From the NCBI GenBank assembly GCA_029378245.1, contig JARKIF010000102.1:1-64000 (forward strand): a stretch of DNA of 64,000 nucleotides, written 5' to 3'. Made by a program: the position numbers and the translations under genes. Below, piece after piece: positions 31,260 through 43,753 of the stretch. This DNA comes from Roridomyces roridus. Taxonomy: Eukaryota; Basidiomycota; Agaricomycetes; Agaricales; Mycenaceae. Below the pieces are notes generated by a model. The model had not been told where the DNA came from. It did no database searches and saw nothing but the letters and a program-made list of their open reading frames with translations. Positions within the stretch are counted from its first letter, which is position 1. Each line of letters begins with the position of its first letter.

Positions 31260-32978
31260 ATGCTTCCTGCTTCACTTCTTGGGCTCGTTGCCATCTTTCT
31301 GAGCGGCGCGGCTGCCCAGAGTGTTTCTGTTCTCCAATCGAGTCTTTCTGCTGGTGGGGTGTCGGCGGTGTATCCAACAGACAAGAACTTTTCGACCGTT
31401 ACCAAGGCTTGTACGTTGGCATGCAATTACAGGGAAATTTCTGTTGATTCTTGATTCAGTTAACGAGCGGTTCACGATCGTGCCATTGGCGGTAGCATTT
31501 CCGACGAATGCTCAGCAAGTGGCTGCCGCCGTCAAGGCGGGGACAACTCAAAAAATGGAAGTCGCAGCACGGAGCGGCGGCGTATGTATTTCTTTTATCT
31601 CAGGAACGCTTTGTCTGAACTCTGCTAGCATTCCTACATCGCCAACGGTCTTGGAAGGAATGGCTCTCTGGTCATTGACCTGAGCAAAATGAAAGGCATA
31701 TCAATCCGTTCCTCGAACAATACCGCTCTAATCGAGACGGGGAATCGTTTGGGAGATATTGCACTCGCGCTCAATGCGGCGGGGCGTGCTCTACCTCACG
31801 GCACCTGCAGTTATGTGAGTATCTCGACGCGTGCCACATTTCTTTCTTAATCTCGCGTTAGGTCGGTATTGGCGGCCACAGCGGCATGGGTGGATTTGGA
31901 TTCACGAGCCGTGCATGGGGGCTGACGCTCGACACGATTAAATCGGCTACGGTCGTCCTTGCTAATGGCACGATCGTCACTGCGTCCAACACCAGCCACA
32001 CTGATATTTTCTGGGCTATCCGAGGAGCGTCGCCGAGCATTGGAATTGTCACATCCATCGAGGTCCAGACGTTCCCTGCTCCTGCTTCCGCCACAGTTTT
32101 CCAGTACGGCTGGGACAGCCTCACCATTAGTGCGGCTTCCAACGCTATCTCGTCTTTCCAGACGTTTGCCGCGTCCAACATCCCGCAGGAGTTTGGCGCT
32201 GAGCTTGTCTTCTCAGCCGGCCCGTCCACCTCGCACGTCGCGGTGGGGTTGACGGGAGCGTATTACGGTACCGGGGACTACAAGACTATTCTTGCGCCGT
32301 ACCTGAACACGTTGTCTGCGCCGTCATGGTCAACCATCTCGCCTGGCAGCTACATTAACAGCGTGTCTGTCCTGGCAGGGCAGCCCCTGAACACGTCCAC
32401 AGCCCCGGAAGACCCGGACACGTTCTACGCAAAGTCGCTTATGACGCCTTCCGGCTCGCCCATGTCTGCCGCTGCTATCACGGCGTTCGTCACCTACATG
32501 GCCAAGCAAGGCTTTACCTTTGGGCAATCGTGGTTTGTGGAGGTCGAGTTGTACGGTGGTTCCAATTCGGCGATTAACAAGGTTGCTTTGGACGCGACCG
32601 CGTTTTCCAAACGGGACACCTTGTTCACGATCCAGATGTATGCCTCATCACCCAGCTTTGCGCCACCATACCCTGCATCTGGGTTTACTTTCCTCGATGG
32701 TATGGCCTCGAGCATTGTTTCCAACAGCCCTTCAAATTGGAGCTATGGGTATGCGGTTAATTCTATCCAGCGAGTCCTCACTGATGTTTCTTTCAGCGCA
32801 TATCTCAATTATGCCGACGACAGACTGACGAATGGTGCGTTTCTTCCTGTATATTGTGTCATTTTCTGACATTTCTTTAGCCTCGACCTTGTATTACGGA
32901 TCCCACCTACCGCGCCTGCAGTCGATCAAGGCCGCTGTCGACCCACAAGACACATTCCGTATGCCAACTGGGGTTTGA
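31260..32978 (+). CDS. Secreted FAD-linked oxidase, BBE-like (AA7 type)
   Basis: Secreted VAO-fold flavoenzyme; relatives oxidise oligosaccharides or secondary metabolites. Signal peptide MLPASLLGLVAIFLSGAAAQ. Exons join cleanly: TKA/FNERFTIVPLAVAFP, ARSGG/HSYIANGLG, GTCSY/VGIGGHSGMGG, RLTN/ASTLYYGS. Both covalent FAD anchors are present: His in GGHSY and Cys in GTCSYVGIGGH, so bicovalent flavin attachment is expected. Further blocks: WGLTLDTIKSATVVLANG, DIFWAIRGASPSIGIVTSIE, C-terminal BBE segment YADDRLTN...LYYGSHLPRL, VDPQDTFRMP. Stop 32976-32978. Complete. Confidence 0.88.
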
Positions 32979-33203
32979 GATGGGCGACTCGGACACTACT
33001 TACTTATGTACTTGTACACGGACTCCATATCGTACTTAATGAAACACTACGAAAACATATCTCCCTGCGGCTAAAAATCCCGTTGTTCCGTCTCACGATA
33101 ATCTTTTTCTCCTTCTCTTGTCTTCGTGTGAAGGATCCTGTCGGCGACGCTGACGGGCGCTTGATTCCTTCCATACATCCAGCCAACCGCCCGCGAAAAA
33201 AAC

Positions 33204-35287
33204 ATGGAGGGCAACGACGGTACTGTCTCGAGGAGGGCCTCTCTGCGCGACAGACCGCAGACGGCCCCAATGGGACCTCGCAGACGGTATACGCCTTCCC
33301 GGGCTTCCACCATCCTTCCCTCAGACGCGACGCAATCCCTCTCGCACTCACCGCGAATCTCCATCACGACTGCTTCCAGAACGAGCTCAGAAGCATCACC
33401 GCGGTACACAGAGCAATCAGACTCGAAAACAGCCTCGGCCGCTGCCCTGTCTGCTGTTTCTGAGCGTTCTGCAGCGTCAGCGGCCTATGTGCCCTCGCCA
33501 CCTTCGGACGATTCACCTCGTTCGTCTCCTGCTCCATCTCTCCTTTCGGCGACGTCGAGGACGCCAGAGATCTCGCAGCAAGAACCGTTGAATATCAAGT
33601 CGATGCCCAAGGTTCCCGCGTTGACTGTTGCACCGCAGATTAAATTCGATTCAACACCGGTTCAGTGGAAGGGTTTACCGCTTGAAGCGGCGCTCTGTGT
33701 GTCTTGTGCTTTCCTCGGAGCAAAAACATTGAACTATAATTCTTAGGGACGTTTAATTCCAAGGAACTGCAAGAATTGGTGTCGCGCGCCATACGCGCTT
33801 CGTCGCAAGAGTCGTTTATCCGCGTCATGTCCGTGGACGTTCTCGACAGACAACTGCCCTCTGAACTCCAGAGGCTCGACGCACTCAAAGCCACCACGCA
33901 GTCGAAATACCGATTCACGGTGCATAGAAGAACGATGTTGATGCAGGCGTTGCATTCGTTCTCTGGGTACAACGATAGTAACCCCGCGCTGGTCGGAAAG
34001 CTGACTAGCCAGCTGTCTCAGACGACGGCGGAGTGCGATCAATTGCTGCAAGATCTGCTCCAGATTTCCGACCAAGCAGCGCAAATCCAGCGACTGCAGG
34101 ATATCCATTTTTCCAGCGCACTGTCCATCGCTCTCCGAAAGCTGAACAGTAGTTACGGACGGCGTACAACTGATCTGCTTTCCGCACGCGACAAGATTGC
34201 GTCGCTCGAAGCAGAAATCAACGATGCGTGGCAACAGGCAGACAAGCTCGCTCGTGAGATGGATGAAGCCGATGCCGCCTCGGACGTGGAAGAAGAAGAT
34301 ACCGCCGTCATCGAGATTGCCGAAGTCGTATCCCTGAACCACCGCAAATCGCCCTCGGCCTCGTCGGTTCTCAGTGTCCGGCCGTTCCAGGACACCCTCA
34401 GCCTAGATGCCGTTTCCCGCATGCATTCGGAGCAGTCGCAAGTTACGCCAGAACCGACCCAGATCAAACTGCCCTCGCCGACTCCGTCAGAGGCCCAGAT
34501 GCTTGCAACCCTGGCCTCGGATGTTGCTAGCGTGCACAGCAACCACAGTGTCAAGAGCTCACGTACACAACGTAGCCAGCGCAACATGGACCGCGTAAGC
34601 GTTGTCTCGGCTGCGCGACGCCGCAGCTTGCGCACCTCCATGGGTAGCCTGAGGATGCCGAGCATCAAGATCAACGGCAAGGGTTCGCCGCATCCACCAG
34701 TCCCTGCCCTTCCCACTCTGAGTGCTCGGGCGAGTCCTGTGTCGCCCAGCCGTCAACCACCAACCGTGGAATCTTTCCTCGATTTTGGTGGGAGGGACAC
34801 GGACGAGTCGAGTGGTGCGGAGAACGATGTCGAGGATGTGGATCCTGTTCCGAGGCGGACGAGTATCGAAGAGATCGAGGTTGTTGCACCACGGGCGCAG
34901 GCGCCGATTGTAACGCGAGACGACATCCACGTCATGCCGAGTCGCAGTGCGACGGAGACTGAGCTCGTTGCGCCGCGGCGGTCTCAATTCTCGCTCGACC
35001 ATCAACATCCTTTTGCGAACGAAGGTCTGTTCTCGTCTCTCTATGCCTTCACGTCTCTGATAAATTATAGAACCTGTAAATACGTCTATACCGTCAATAT
35101 GGCTACTCCAGGACACGCCCAAAACGCCGGCCGAACGCGTTGAATCGCTCATGCAGGATCGTGGGCCGGGGCATACCAAGCTCAACTCGTTCCAGCGACT
35201 CAAGTCGCTCACTAAACGATATTCGCTCCCTTTCCCCACTACTGTGCCCAGATCAAGACCGGGTCGGAATGCTACCGCGGGGTCATG
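33204..35287 (+). CDS. Ser-rich coiled-coil protein, unknown function
   Basis: No family recognised. Start ATG 33204 (MEGNDGTVSRRASLRDR). N-terminal ~170 residues are Ser/Pro-rich and basic, probably disordered. After a 51-bp intron comes a conserved-looking helical part: KELQELVSRAIRASSQESF, YRFTVHRRTMLMQALHSFSG, LTSQLSQTTAECDQLLQDLL, SYGRRTTDLLSARDKIASLE, INDAWQQADKLAREMDE, read as coiled coil. A long acidic/SP-rich region follows (VEEEDTAVIEIAEVV, RTSIEEIEVVAP). The last exon after an intron near 35020-35120 ends TPAERVESLMQDRGPGHTKL, SFQRLKSLTKRYSLPFP. Stop 35285-35287. Possibly a cytoskeletal or polarity scaffold, but that is a guess. Confidence 0.68.
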
Positions 35288-35410
35288 ATAACTTGTTACT
35301 TCGTTATATATGCTTTCGAATTTCCATACGCTCGTTTTATTGTAGCAGTAATATGGCCCGCCAGCCGGCAATGTATAATATATATCACGATTGTATCTGT
35401 GTACAGAATG

Positions 35411-36171
35411 GGGTGAGGTTGGCTGCAATAAAGTAATGGCAGGTCCTGCGAGCAAAAGGAACGCGTACCCCATATGCAACTGTTAAACGCTGGGGTTGAA
35501 CCTACCACCCGGGCTCCGATTTCGAACCCTCGACCTCCGGAGAGTGTCGATCAGTGGTCGAATTATCATGACCGCTGAGCCAGTGGCGCCCTATGAAATT
35601 CCGATTAAATGCAGAATATATTCTGCATATTCTCGGTCTTTAACAGGCTCGCCAGAAGTCGTCTCCGCGGGGCGTTGTCGCCGTTTTGGGCTTGCGATAT
35701 TTGATGTGTCCCGGCCTTGTCCCGGTCAGACGTTGGGTTACCGAGGCTTCCGAGGCTTGCCAACGACCATGCCCCGCCGGCTCTATTGGATATTGGATAC
35801 TCAGCGTCGTTTTCATCCCAGTCGACCCATCGCAAATCCGACGTATTGGGGATCTGGGAGGCTCAGCTGCTGATTGACTCGAGTGACGGGAATTTCAAGT
35901 GGTCGGTGGGTCGAGCGACGAGCAGGACTTGTCGAGGAGCCAACGCCATCGGGTGCGTTCTCTATACGCTCACCCTCGTTCATTTAATAGCTCATTTCAG
36001 CTTTCTTCTCGCGGAGGGCTCGGGCAAGACGCAGCGATTCCGTTCTCCTGTGTAGCGGTCGAAGATTAGGTGCCATAGAGGTTGGTACTGTCCACGGCCA
36101 TCCCTTGAAACTTTGCCCACCGCGCACTGCGACTACCACCCTTTGATACCACGCGTTTCTTTTTGACTGTG
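35411..36171 (-). repeat. Dispersed ~0.75-kb repeat with tRNA-like A/B boxes, copy 1
   Basis: Shares most of its length with 40040-40773. On the minus strand it contains TGGCTCAGCGG (A-box-like, 35572-35582) and GGGTTCGAAATC (B-box-like, 35518-35529) at tRNA-like spacing. The cloverleaf stems do not close, so it resembles a tRNA-derived SINE head rather than a tRNA gene. No protein frame recognised. Confidence 0.6.
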
Positions 36172-37361
36172 AGTGCTCTCGTTCAGAGCCTCGGCGTGTT
36201 CAAAGGACAGGGCCGCTTGCAAGCTCGCAAGAATAACCGTCACTTCAGCCTCTGAACTTCAAACATCTTGGGGTGTACCACGTTAAACGCGCTGTTTCCG
36301 TGGGTGTCGCTAATCAAGTCTGCAAAGTACTTATGGAGCATCTGCACCTTGAACCTGGCGTCGATTGTCATGTGCATTGCCGACTCGTAGCACTCACTGG
36401 TTTGCGTCGGGCTCCGATGTTTCTATTGCCATCGAATCTGGACGCTCAACAAGTACACGCTACCGATTTGTATACTGGTTCAATGGTACAATGGTAGCTC
36501 TTTGTGTGTCCGAAGGACCGATTTGCTAAATTGATTGTCTAGCTCGCTGCCGCGCGAATTATTGCAGGGCTAGTTCAGGTGCTTGAGCCGCGTATCGATC
36601 CTTCCGATAGGTCGTCAATATTGAAGCTGCCGTGGCCAACGTTTTCATCATGGTGACGATGTCGATCCTGGTACGGAGTGACCCAGAACTCAAACACGCC
36701 TGCCAACTTCGAGCATAGTTGTTGAGATCGCGCGTCGGAAAAAATCATGCCTGAACAGATTTCATTGTCACCAGGATCATAAACCTTACGGTCGAGACGA
36801 GTTTGTTATAAGTGAGTGGGGAACTCGACTCATTGCTGCAATTCGTACCAATGCTAACAGGCACCCTTGCCGTCCTGACTGTCCTTCTACTCCAAATCCT
36901 CAACAACCGCCAATACACGTCCTCCCACAACGTGTTCTCTGGCGCTCACTTTCACTACTTTTACCCAATCCGGGAGGAGCGAAGGCGAAGACAGAGATCA
37001 GTTGACGGAGAGCCGTGTAGATGGAACTGTTGACGACGATGGTATTCGAACAGTGTTGAGATACTCCAGAATTAAAACACGGTGGTTGTTTCCTTTTATT
37101 CTGCGTAGATATTGGTGTAACCCTGTATCTACATGAGCAATTTGCACTTCTCCAAGAGGAATGTCATTTGTATATCGCGCTTTGAGGCTGCAATTAGAGG
37201 CAAGGGGAGAGGCACGTGTTGGCACGTGAACCTCACTCCCAATTTGGGAAGACATTCCGCCATCAAATCACGTTGACGTGCCATTGTTCTCGAGAACGCG
37301 CTTACTAGGACAGTTGAGATCAATGTGAGTGGGCGCCGGTCTTTCTTTCTTCTTCACCAAC
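36172..37361. other. Gene-poor stretch
   Basis: About 1.2 kb between the repeat and FunK1. Short frames only. Two CACGTG hexamers lie 14 bp apart at 37205-37225, about 140 bp before the kinase start. Confidence 0.4.
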
Positions 37362-39984
37362 ATGACCAACTCATCTATCGATACCAAAGCATCTCTCGAC
37401 GAGAATTCCCCGCTTGAACCCAGCGACGACGACGCGTCGCGTGCAGAAGGGGGCGAGCCTCGCGTCGAGTCTGCCACCCCCCGCAAGAGACTACCGGGAC
37501 CGAGTCTCAACTCCCAGGCCAACACCTCCGAATCTCGCAAACGAGAGGACCCTGTAGCGAAGCGAGTGTGGCACGACATGCTGAAGAACAAATTCCACAT
37601 TCAGGACGTCTCCTCGTTTCTTGATGCGATGGGGCCAGGAATCCCTGTTCAAATAGGCCCCATTGTGGAGAAAGCTCGATATGCACTGCGGACCGCAGCT
37701 AACAAGCTCGAGAATGCGGAGAAAGAGAAGGACATGACGGGACCCATGGTGAGTGTCATCCTCTCCATCTTAACATCTACTCACCGCCGCCACCCGAATA
37801 GATCAAATACTTAAATAAAGTCGTCGTAGACTTCCCGCCCACCACCAAACCCAGTTTCCACGACACGAGCAACACGAGATTTCCGTCCGTCGAGGATGGG
37901 GATCAACAGGAACACCACACGATGCCCGACATTACGGGTTCCAAACCTGGCCAGATCTCGCACAGTGGTGACTGGGTTTGGGCGCAGGCTGGCACGGTCA
38001 TCGAGTTGAAATACAAGATCGACATAATGGACGATAAACGGCGAGGGATCAGAGACTCACAAGACGCTCATAACGCGCTTACCCAGCTTGCCAAGGGTGC
38101 CCGTAACCTCCTCATGGCAACGGGAAGCTGTTTTGTGTATGTCGTGGCCGTCTTCGCCCGCACAAAAGCTCGTATCTTCCGCTTCGACCGGAGCGGTTTC
38201 TCCGTCACAGAGTCCTTTGACTTCACGACCGAAAAGAAGCACCTGCCCACCTTTCTCTGGCGATTATACAATCCACAGGGCTACTCCACGCCCCTGATGC
38301 GAGGGGCCGACGACACAATATCGGTCCCGACGGAACCAGAGCAGGAGCGGATGCGAAAAGCGGTCAGCAACATCCAGGCTTACAAGGGGTGGGGTGCGGA
38401 GGATATCGACGGCGAGCATCTTTGGATCCGCGCCGCTCGATACAATTCGCACACTGGGGAGCTGGAGATCGTCAGGTGTTTCACATTCGGCAACATTCTC
38501 TCTCGATCGGACGGCCTTTTCGGTCGTGCGACTCGGGTGTTCCGAGTGATCCTGGAGGAGGACGTCGACGCGAAGGAGCAGGACGTCAACGCGGATGGGC
38601 CAACCGTCTACGCTCTCAAGGACGCCTGGCCGCAGGAGTGTCGGCGACCAGAAGCTGACTTTTACCGCTTGATCGAAGAACACTGCAAGCGAGAGGTCGA
38701 GGAGGCTTCGGGTGAGGAGAGGGAGCAGAAGCAGGCTATTCTCGATTCCATCGCCAAATGCCACGGCAGCCTCGATCTCTCCGTGGAGCACGACAATTCG
38801 GACCACGACCCCCAGCTTCACCAGACCAACCCGACCAGTGAGAACGGCCCCAACCTTCCACGTCGCCACATGAGGTTATTACTCACCCCGGTGGGGACTC
38901 CACTCAAAGATTTTGACTCTACAAAGTCTTTGGTCGGTGCTCTATTTTGCGCTATGCGCCGTGCGTTTTTCTTTCTTTTTCTTCCCAGAATACTGGCTGA
39001 AACACTATACAGATCATCAAACCGCCTACAACGCCGGCGTCACGCACCGCGACGTGAGCGAGGGGAACGTGCTCTTTCGCGAAGTTCCCCTTTCTGGCCA
39101 TAAATTCAATGGCTTTCTCCTCGACTGGGACTACGCCGAGTTCACTCCAGAAGGGGCTGAAAGGTTCAATGAGTGGTTCCCGGATAATCCTCTTCCCGCC
39201 GCCGACGTCGACAAAAGTTTGAAGGACATTACGGTATGTTTTACTTGCAACACTCTGACCGTCTTCTCACTCTTCTCAGGGGACCTTTCCTTTCATGGCC
39301 ATCGAGATCATCAAGAACTCCAATGCTGTGGCCAGACACCCCGTGCTACATGGCCCACACCACGATCTCGAAAGTTTTTTCTGGCTTCTCGTTTGGATGG
39401 TCCTCCGACACACGGACCTAAACAAAGACCCCTTGGCCTGTTCCAAGCTTTTCGACTTCAATGGCCATCAGATGAAACGTGACTATGTTCTCGAAACTAT
39501 CCCCATCGACGACACCAATCGTCCGCTGTATGACCTTTTGGACGCCTACCGCCAAGGAGTGGAAGACCAAAACCGGCCGCAGCCCGATACGTCAAACGAT
39601 GATTCGCTCATCACTCGCCGTGCTAAAGCTGCACCACCTCCTCACGTCGATCTGACCCATGACGAGGTCTTGGTTTGGTTCGAATCGGTGTTGATGCAGT
39701 CAAAGTTGCCCTGGCCGGAAAACGACGAGGCCCACGACTTCGTGTTGCCGAGCACCAGAAAGGAGGAACGGAAGAAGGATGGTTCGTTACGGGTTTCGAT
39801 GATGAAGAATGCGACGGGCGACTCTTCTGCGTCACTGAGCGCGGGGACGACGGCTGTTGCGGGAGGGTCGGGTTCCAGGAAGAGGGCGGCTGCGGAGGCT
39901 GATGTTAGCGAAGGATCTGAGTCCAAGAAGGTGAAGACGGCTGAGGGAACCGTCAAGCGTCGTGGCAAGAAGAAGAAGAAGTAG
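37362..39984 (+). CDS. FunK1 fungal protein kinase
   Basis: Kinase-like protein of the FunK1 family, greatly expanded in Agaricomycetes. Start ATG 37362 (MTNSSIDTKASLDENSP). Four exons; introns after TGPM, after GALFCAMR and after KDIT. N-terminal recognition part: FHIQDVSSFLDAMGP, SFHDTSNTRFPSVEDG, VIELKYKIDIMDDKR; kinase lobe: VTHRDVSEGNVLF (HRDxxxxN catalytic loop, as HRDVSEGN), FLLDWDYAEF (DWD in place of DFG), GTFPFMAIEI, HHDLESFFWLLVW. Very basic end (KRRGKKKKK) suggests nuclear location. Bracketed by two copies of the same repeat. Confidence 0.88.
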
Positions 39985-40039
39985 TTTCTGTTAGATTCAT
40001 ATATTGGTTTGTATTACCACTCGTCTCGTTGCGGGGTAG

Positions 40040-40773
40040 GATGAAGTTGGCTGCAATAAATTAATGGCAGGTCCGGCGTGTCCGAGATGCGAGCAAAAGG
40101 AACGCGTACCCCATATGCAGCTGTTACACGCTGGGGTTGAACCTACCACCCGGGCTCCGATTTCGAACCCTCGACCTCCGGAGAGTGTCGATCAGTGGTC
40201 GAATTATCATGACCGCTGAGCCAGTGGCGCCCTATGGAATGGCGATTGAAGGCAGAATATATGCGGCATATTCTCGGTCTTTAGATAATAGGCCCGCCAG
40301 AACTCGTCTCCGAGGGGCGTTCGTTCTCTGCTGGCCGTTTTGGGCTTGCGATATTTGATGTGTCCCGGTTTACCGAGGCTTGCCAATGACCACCATACCC
40401 CGCCAGCTCTACTGTATCAGCATCGGTTTCATCTCAGCCGACTCATCGCAAATCCGACGTATCGGGGATCTGGACCAGGGAGGCTCAGGCTGTTCGGTGG
40501 GTTGAGCAGGACTTGTCAAGAAGTCAACGTTGCCATCGGTGCGTTCTCTATACGCTCACCCTCGTTCAGTGACTTGGATCACACAGGACATGCAGCTGGT
40601 TTCACCTCGCGGATTCAACGCCCGGCGCAGAGCTCGTGCAAGGTGCAGCGATTCCGTTCTCTTTGTAGCAGTCGAAGATTTAGAGCTTGGTACCGTCCAC
40701 TGCCATGCCTTAAAACGTTGCCGACGGTGCACTGCGACTACACCCTTTGATCCCACCCGTTGCTTTCGACTGT
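40040..40773 (-). repeat. Dispersed ~0.75-kb repeat with tRNA-like A/B boxes, copy 2
   Basis: Same orientation as copy 1, 4.6 kb away. Shared features include GCGTACCCCATATGCA, the A/B-box segment at 40155-40230 and GGGCTTGCGATATTTGATGT. Diverged by point changes and small indels, so an old duplication. Confidence 0.6.
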
Positions 40774-40905
40774 GGCTTACGCTTCGGCCAACGATGCTCA
40801 GCAAAAATCCTTCATGACGAAATCTAAAGTAGCAGCGGTATTCAAGTCCTCCTAGTCAACGCACGTTGAGTGTCGTCGTACATACAATTCATTCTATCAT
40901 CACCC

Positions 40906-42835
40906 TCACGCCTTCTCGTCAAACTCTTTCTCATGAGGGTGTATCTTGCGCTCGTGTTCCGCGAGTTCGGGGTCGATTTCCTGCTCCCGTTCGACGTATT
41001 CGATGGGAACGATGCTGTTGGAGTTGAACATGTGGAAGCAAGTCATCAGGAAGAAGACGTACACGTCGTCTTCGAGGAAATACTTTGTGTTCTTGACTTC
41101 GCGGATGCACAGGTACGCCATGATGACGAGTCCCAGCATTTGGAGAGCAAAGCAGTATGCGAGTTCCTGGTGATAATGATGAGATTTGCGAATGAGGGCA
41201 AGGGAAGACATACGTGGCGGAAAGGCAGGAGAGTTGAATCGATGCCGAAAACAACGCTCATCCCTGCAGAGACTGTACCTTTGAAAAGGCCGGCGTGACG
41301 TGCGAGCTTTGTGGGCGAGTTGGTCATCGCGGACATGATCCTGGAGAACGTGAACATTTATTTTGAATGCATCGACGCACACGAACTAACCAGATGGCCA
41401 CCATCGAGTAGCACACGTAGAGGGCACCTGCAGGAACGACATGAGGATGACGAGACGGGAGGCTGTTGGCACAAACCGAAAATGATATACAAGATAGCAA
41501 ATCCTACAAACGGCGCGCCATCAGTCCAGTCGTAAGCCGGCCCAGCGATGGAACGATCGAGGTTCTTCCCGGCCATCCAGCCAAGTTGACCGCACCAAGC
41601 ACCCAAGACGAGAAGCGAGAGCGCTGCAAGCCCAACGAGGCCTCGAGTGCGGCGGGTCATTCTATTGTTGTCCAGCAGGGGTACAAAGATGAGAACTCCC
41701 GGGATCTGCGCGATGGAGTAAAGCAGGCCGAGTAAAGTGCGAGTTCGCAGGTTGAAGGCGTAGGCTTTAGAAGTGATTAGTTCTGATTGACAAGCTATTC
41801 TATGCCTCACCATTCAAAGACGGCTCAATTGCGACAGGGAATTCGGCGGCAAACATGACTGGCACTTGAAAGAGATCAGACCAGGATCAGACCAGCGAAA
41901 ACAGAGATTTGAATGCGGACAGACCGAGGAGCATGAGTTTCAGGTCTTTAGTCATGTCCACCACGCCCTTGAACTCTTGCCAAAATGTTGTTGTTTCCGT
42001 ATTGGTGAACAAAGCGATCTTGGTTCCGTCGTCCCGCACGATATTTGCAGGGTTGATGATGAAGGAAGCCGCGACAATTGAGCCACAGCACATGAGAGAG
42101 AGAAATATGGCGTAGACCGTAGTAGGCACTCCGTCGCTCGAAGTGGAATTGGCACTGAGTCCGAAACCAACGGCACTGCCGATCGTAGCTCCTACACGAT
42201 ATGCGTTAGAATGGGGGAAATGAAGATACAGGTACACCTACCTATTCCTGTTATCACACCTTGAATCGCGATGTATTTTCCCCTCTCAGCCTCTGTGGAA
42301 TAGGTGATGCCCAGGTATGCACTTGTAGACCAGAGTAGACCAGCCGAGAAGCCAAGGATGACCCCGGAGAGGATAGGAAACCATTGATGGCCGGTAGCGT
42401 CATAGTACCAAAACGCGGCGACACTAGAGGACGATGAGATACAAACAAAGTTGGGCTCATAACTTACTAGACCGGGTAACCAATGGCTCCAATCTGATAG
42501 AGGGTCAGATTCAGAGTCAGCAACCGGAGGAAATATCTACATACCGTCAAAGTCCATCTGGGGCCGATGGTGTTGAGGAAGATACCAGTGCCCCACCCAC
42601 TGAATGTGTAGATGGCATACAAAGTCTGGACCATTGTGAGATTGGCTGACGTTGAAGACGAGATGCGCACCGAGCTAACGACAGACGCGAGATGGGTGGA
42701 CGAGGCGCGTCCACCACCGCTTCCCAGTGCACCGAGAGCTGTGAAGATTCCGGGCGTTAATGCGAGCACAATTCCGCCGACATAGTTCTGGACGAGCGGC
42801 GAGTTGAGCCTCCATTTGGCCAGCCCGGTGGACAT
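40906..42835 (-). CDS. UNC93-like / DUF895 major facilitator protein
   Basis: Start ATG 42835 (MSTGLAKWRLNSPLVQNYVG). Hydrophobic helices over several exons: VQNYVGGIVLALTPGIFTAL, LYAIYTFSGWGTGIFLNTIG, GVILGFSAGLLWSTSAYLG, ERGKYIAIQGVITGIG, IGSAVGFGLSA, TVYAIFLSLMCCGSIVAASF, LLGLLYSIAQIPGVLIFVPL, LVGLAALSLLVLGAWCGQLG, FVGFAILYIIFGLCQQPP, ALQMLGLVIMAYLC. The GxxGxxWxxxxxYL helix and 12-helix layout fit fungal UNC93-like transporters. Hydrophilic C-terminus ends HPHEKEFDEKA. Substrate unknown. Confidence 0.82.
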
Positions 42836-43138
42836 GGTGTCGACTTACAAGAACGTGCTCCAAAGAGAGCTTTTAACTAGCATCGGCTGGAGAGGAAAAA
42901 GCATTAACCCTGTTATCTCGGCTGGGGATTGGCAATTGCAAATTGGAGCCTCCGAAAAACGGAGTCATCGAGAGAAAATGGACGACGGTCGCGTGAAATT
43001 GATCTCAAGACAGCCAGAACATAGTTGGAAAGGAGAACGATGACGTCCTGAGGGCGGCCTGTGCAGGGCAACTGGAGGAGACTCGCTACTGTCAAGTCCG
43101 AAGGAGAGCAAGATAATCAAACTTTGATCAAACTTGAG

Positions 43139-43261
43139 GATTGGACTGGGTCGCTCCTTGATGAGAGAGAGGTGATGGACTGATCCGATGTATTAACTTG
43201 GGCGAAGACTCCTGCTGGAGCCCGCTGCACTCCGCAGGGCGGAGGGTGCCGAGGGCAGCCC
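43139..43261 (-). repeat. Ngaro repeat B2
   Basis: 123 bp starting GATTGGACTGGGTCGCTCC on the plus strand, identical to 43549-43671. Outer end of the element. Confidence 0.8.
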
Positions 43262-43335
43262 CAACGTAACTACTACAAGCACGAGCGTAACTACGTAAGT
43301 GCGCAAATGACAAAGGAAAAGGGTGGGATGGTGGG

Positions 43336-43548
43336 GATCGAAAAATGGTGTCCTACGTCGGGACGAGACTCGTGGGCAAAATGCCGCGGGGAAGAAGACT
43401 AGTGGGGACAGAGAGGGGAGGGTAGGGGGTGTGGAAAGGTCGTCGCGCCAGACTCAGGCCGGGGCAGGTGACGGACGAGTCCGAAAAAGATGGAGACATG
43501 TGATGGCGTCGCTCCTGCCAATCCCCACGGTCTGTCTAGACCATCCAG
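43336..43548 (-). repeat. Ngaro repeat A2
   Basis: 213 bp from GATCGAAAAATGGTGTCC to TCTAGACCATCCAG (plus strand), identical to 45967-46179. Confidence 0.85.
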
Positions 43549-43671
43549 GATTGGACTGGGTCGCTCCTTGATGAGAGAGAGGTGATGGACTGATCCGATG
43601 TATTAACTTGGGCGAAGACTCCTGCTGGAGCCCGCTGCACTCCGCAGGGCGGAGGGTGCCGAGGGCAGCCC
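43549..43671 (-). repeat. Ngaro repeat B1
   Basis: Directly abuts A2; identical to 43139-43261. Confidence 0.8.
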
Positions 43672-43753
43672 AACAAGGAACTCTCGCCATCGACCAGCCG
43701 AAGGAGGGGGAGGAATGGAGAGAACGCCAAGGCACCCAAAAGCGGGGCAAGAA

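Noticed and set aside
35515..35592. Functional tRNA gene on the minus strand
   Set aside because: A and B boxes are present but acceptor and T stems do not pair and no anticodon arm forms; treated as a tRNA-like repeat, also present at 40.15 kb.
36476..36515. tRNA-like ACTGGTTCAATGGTACAATG
   Set aside because: Resembles a D-arm only; no B box and no closing acceptor stem.
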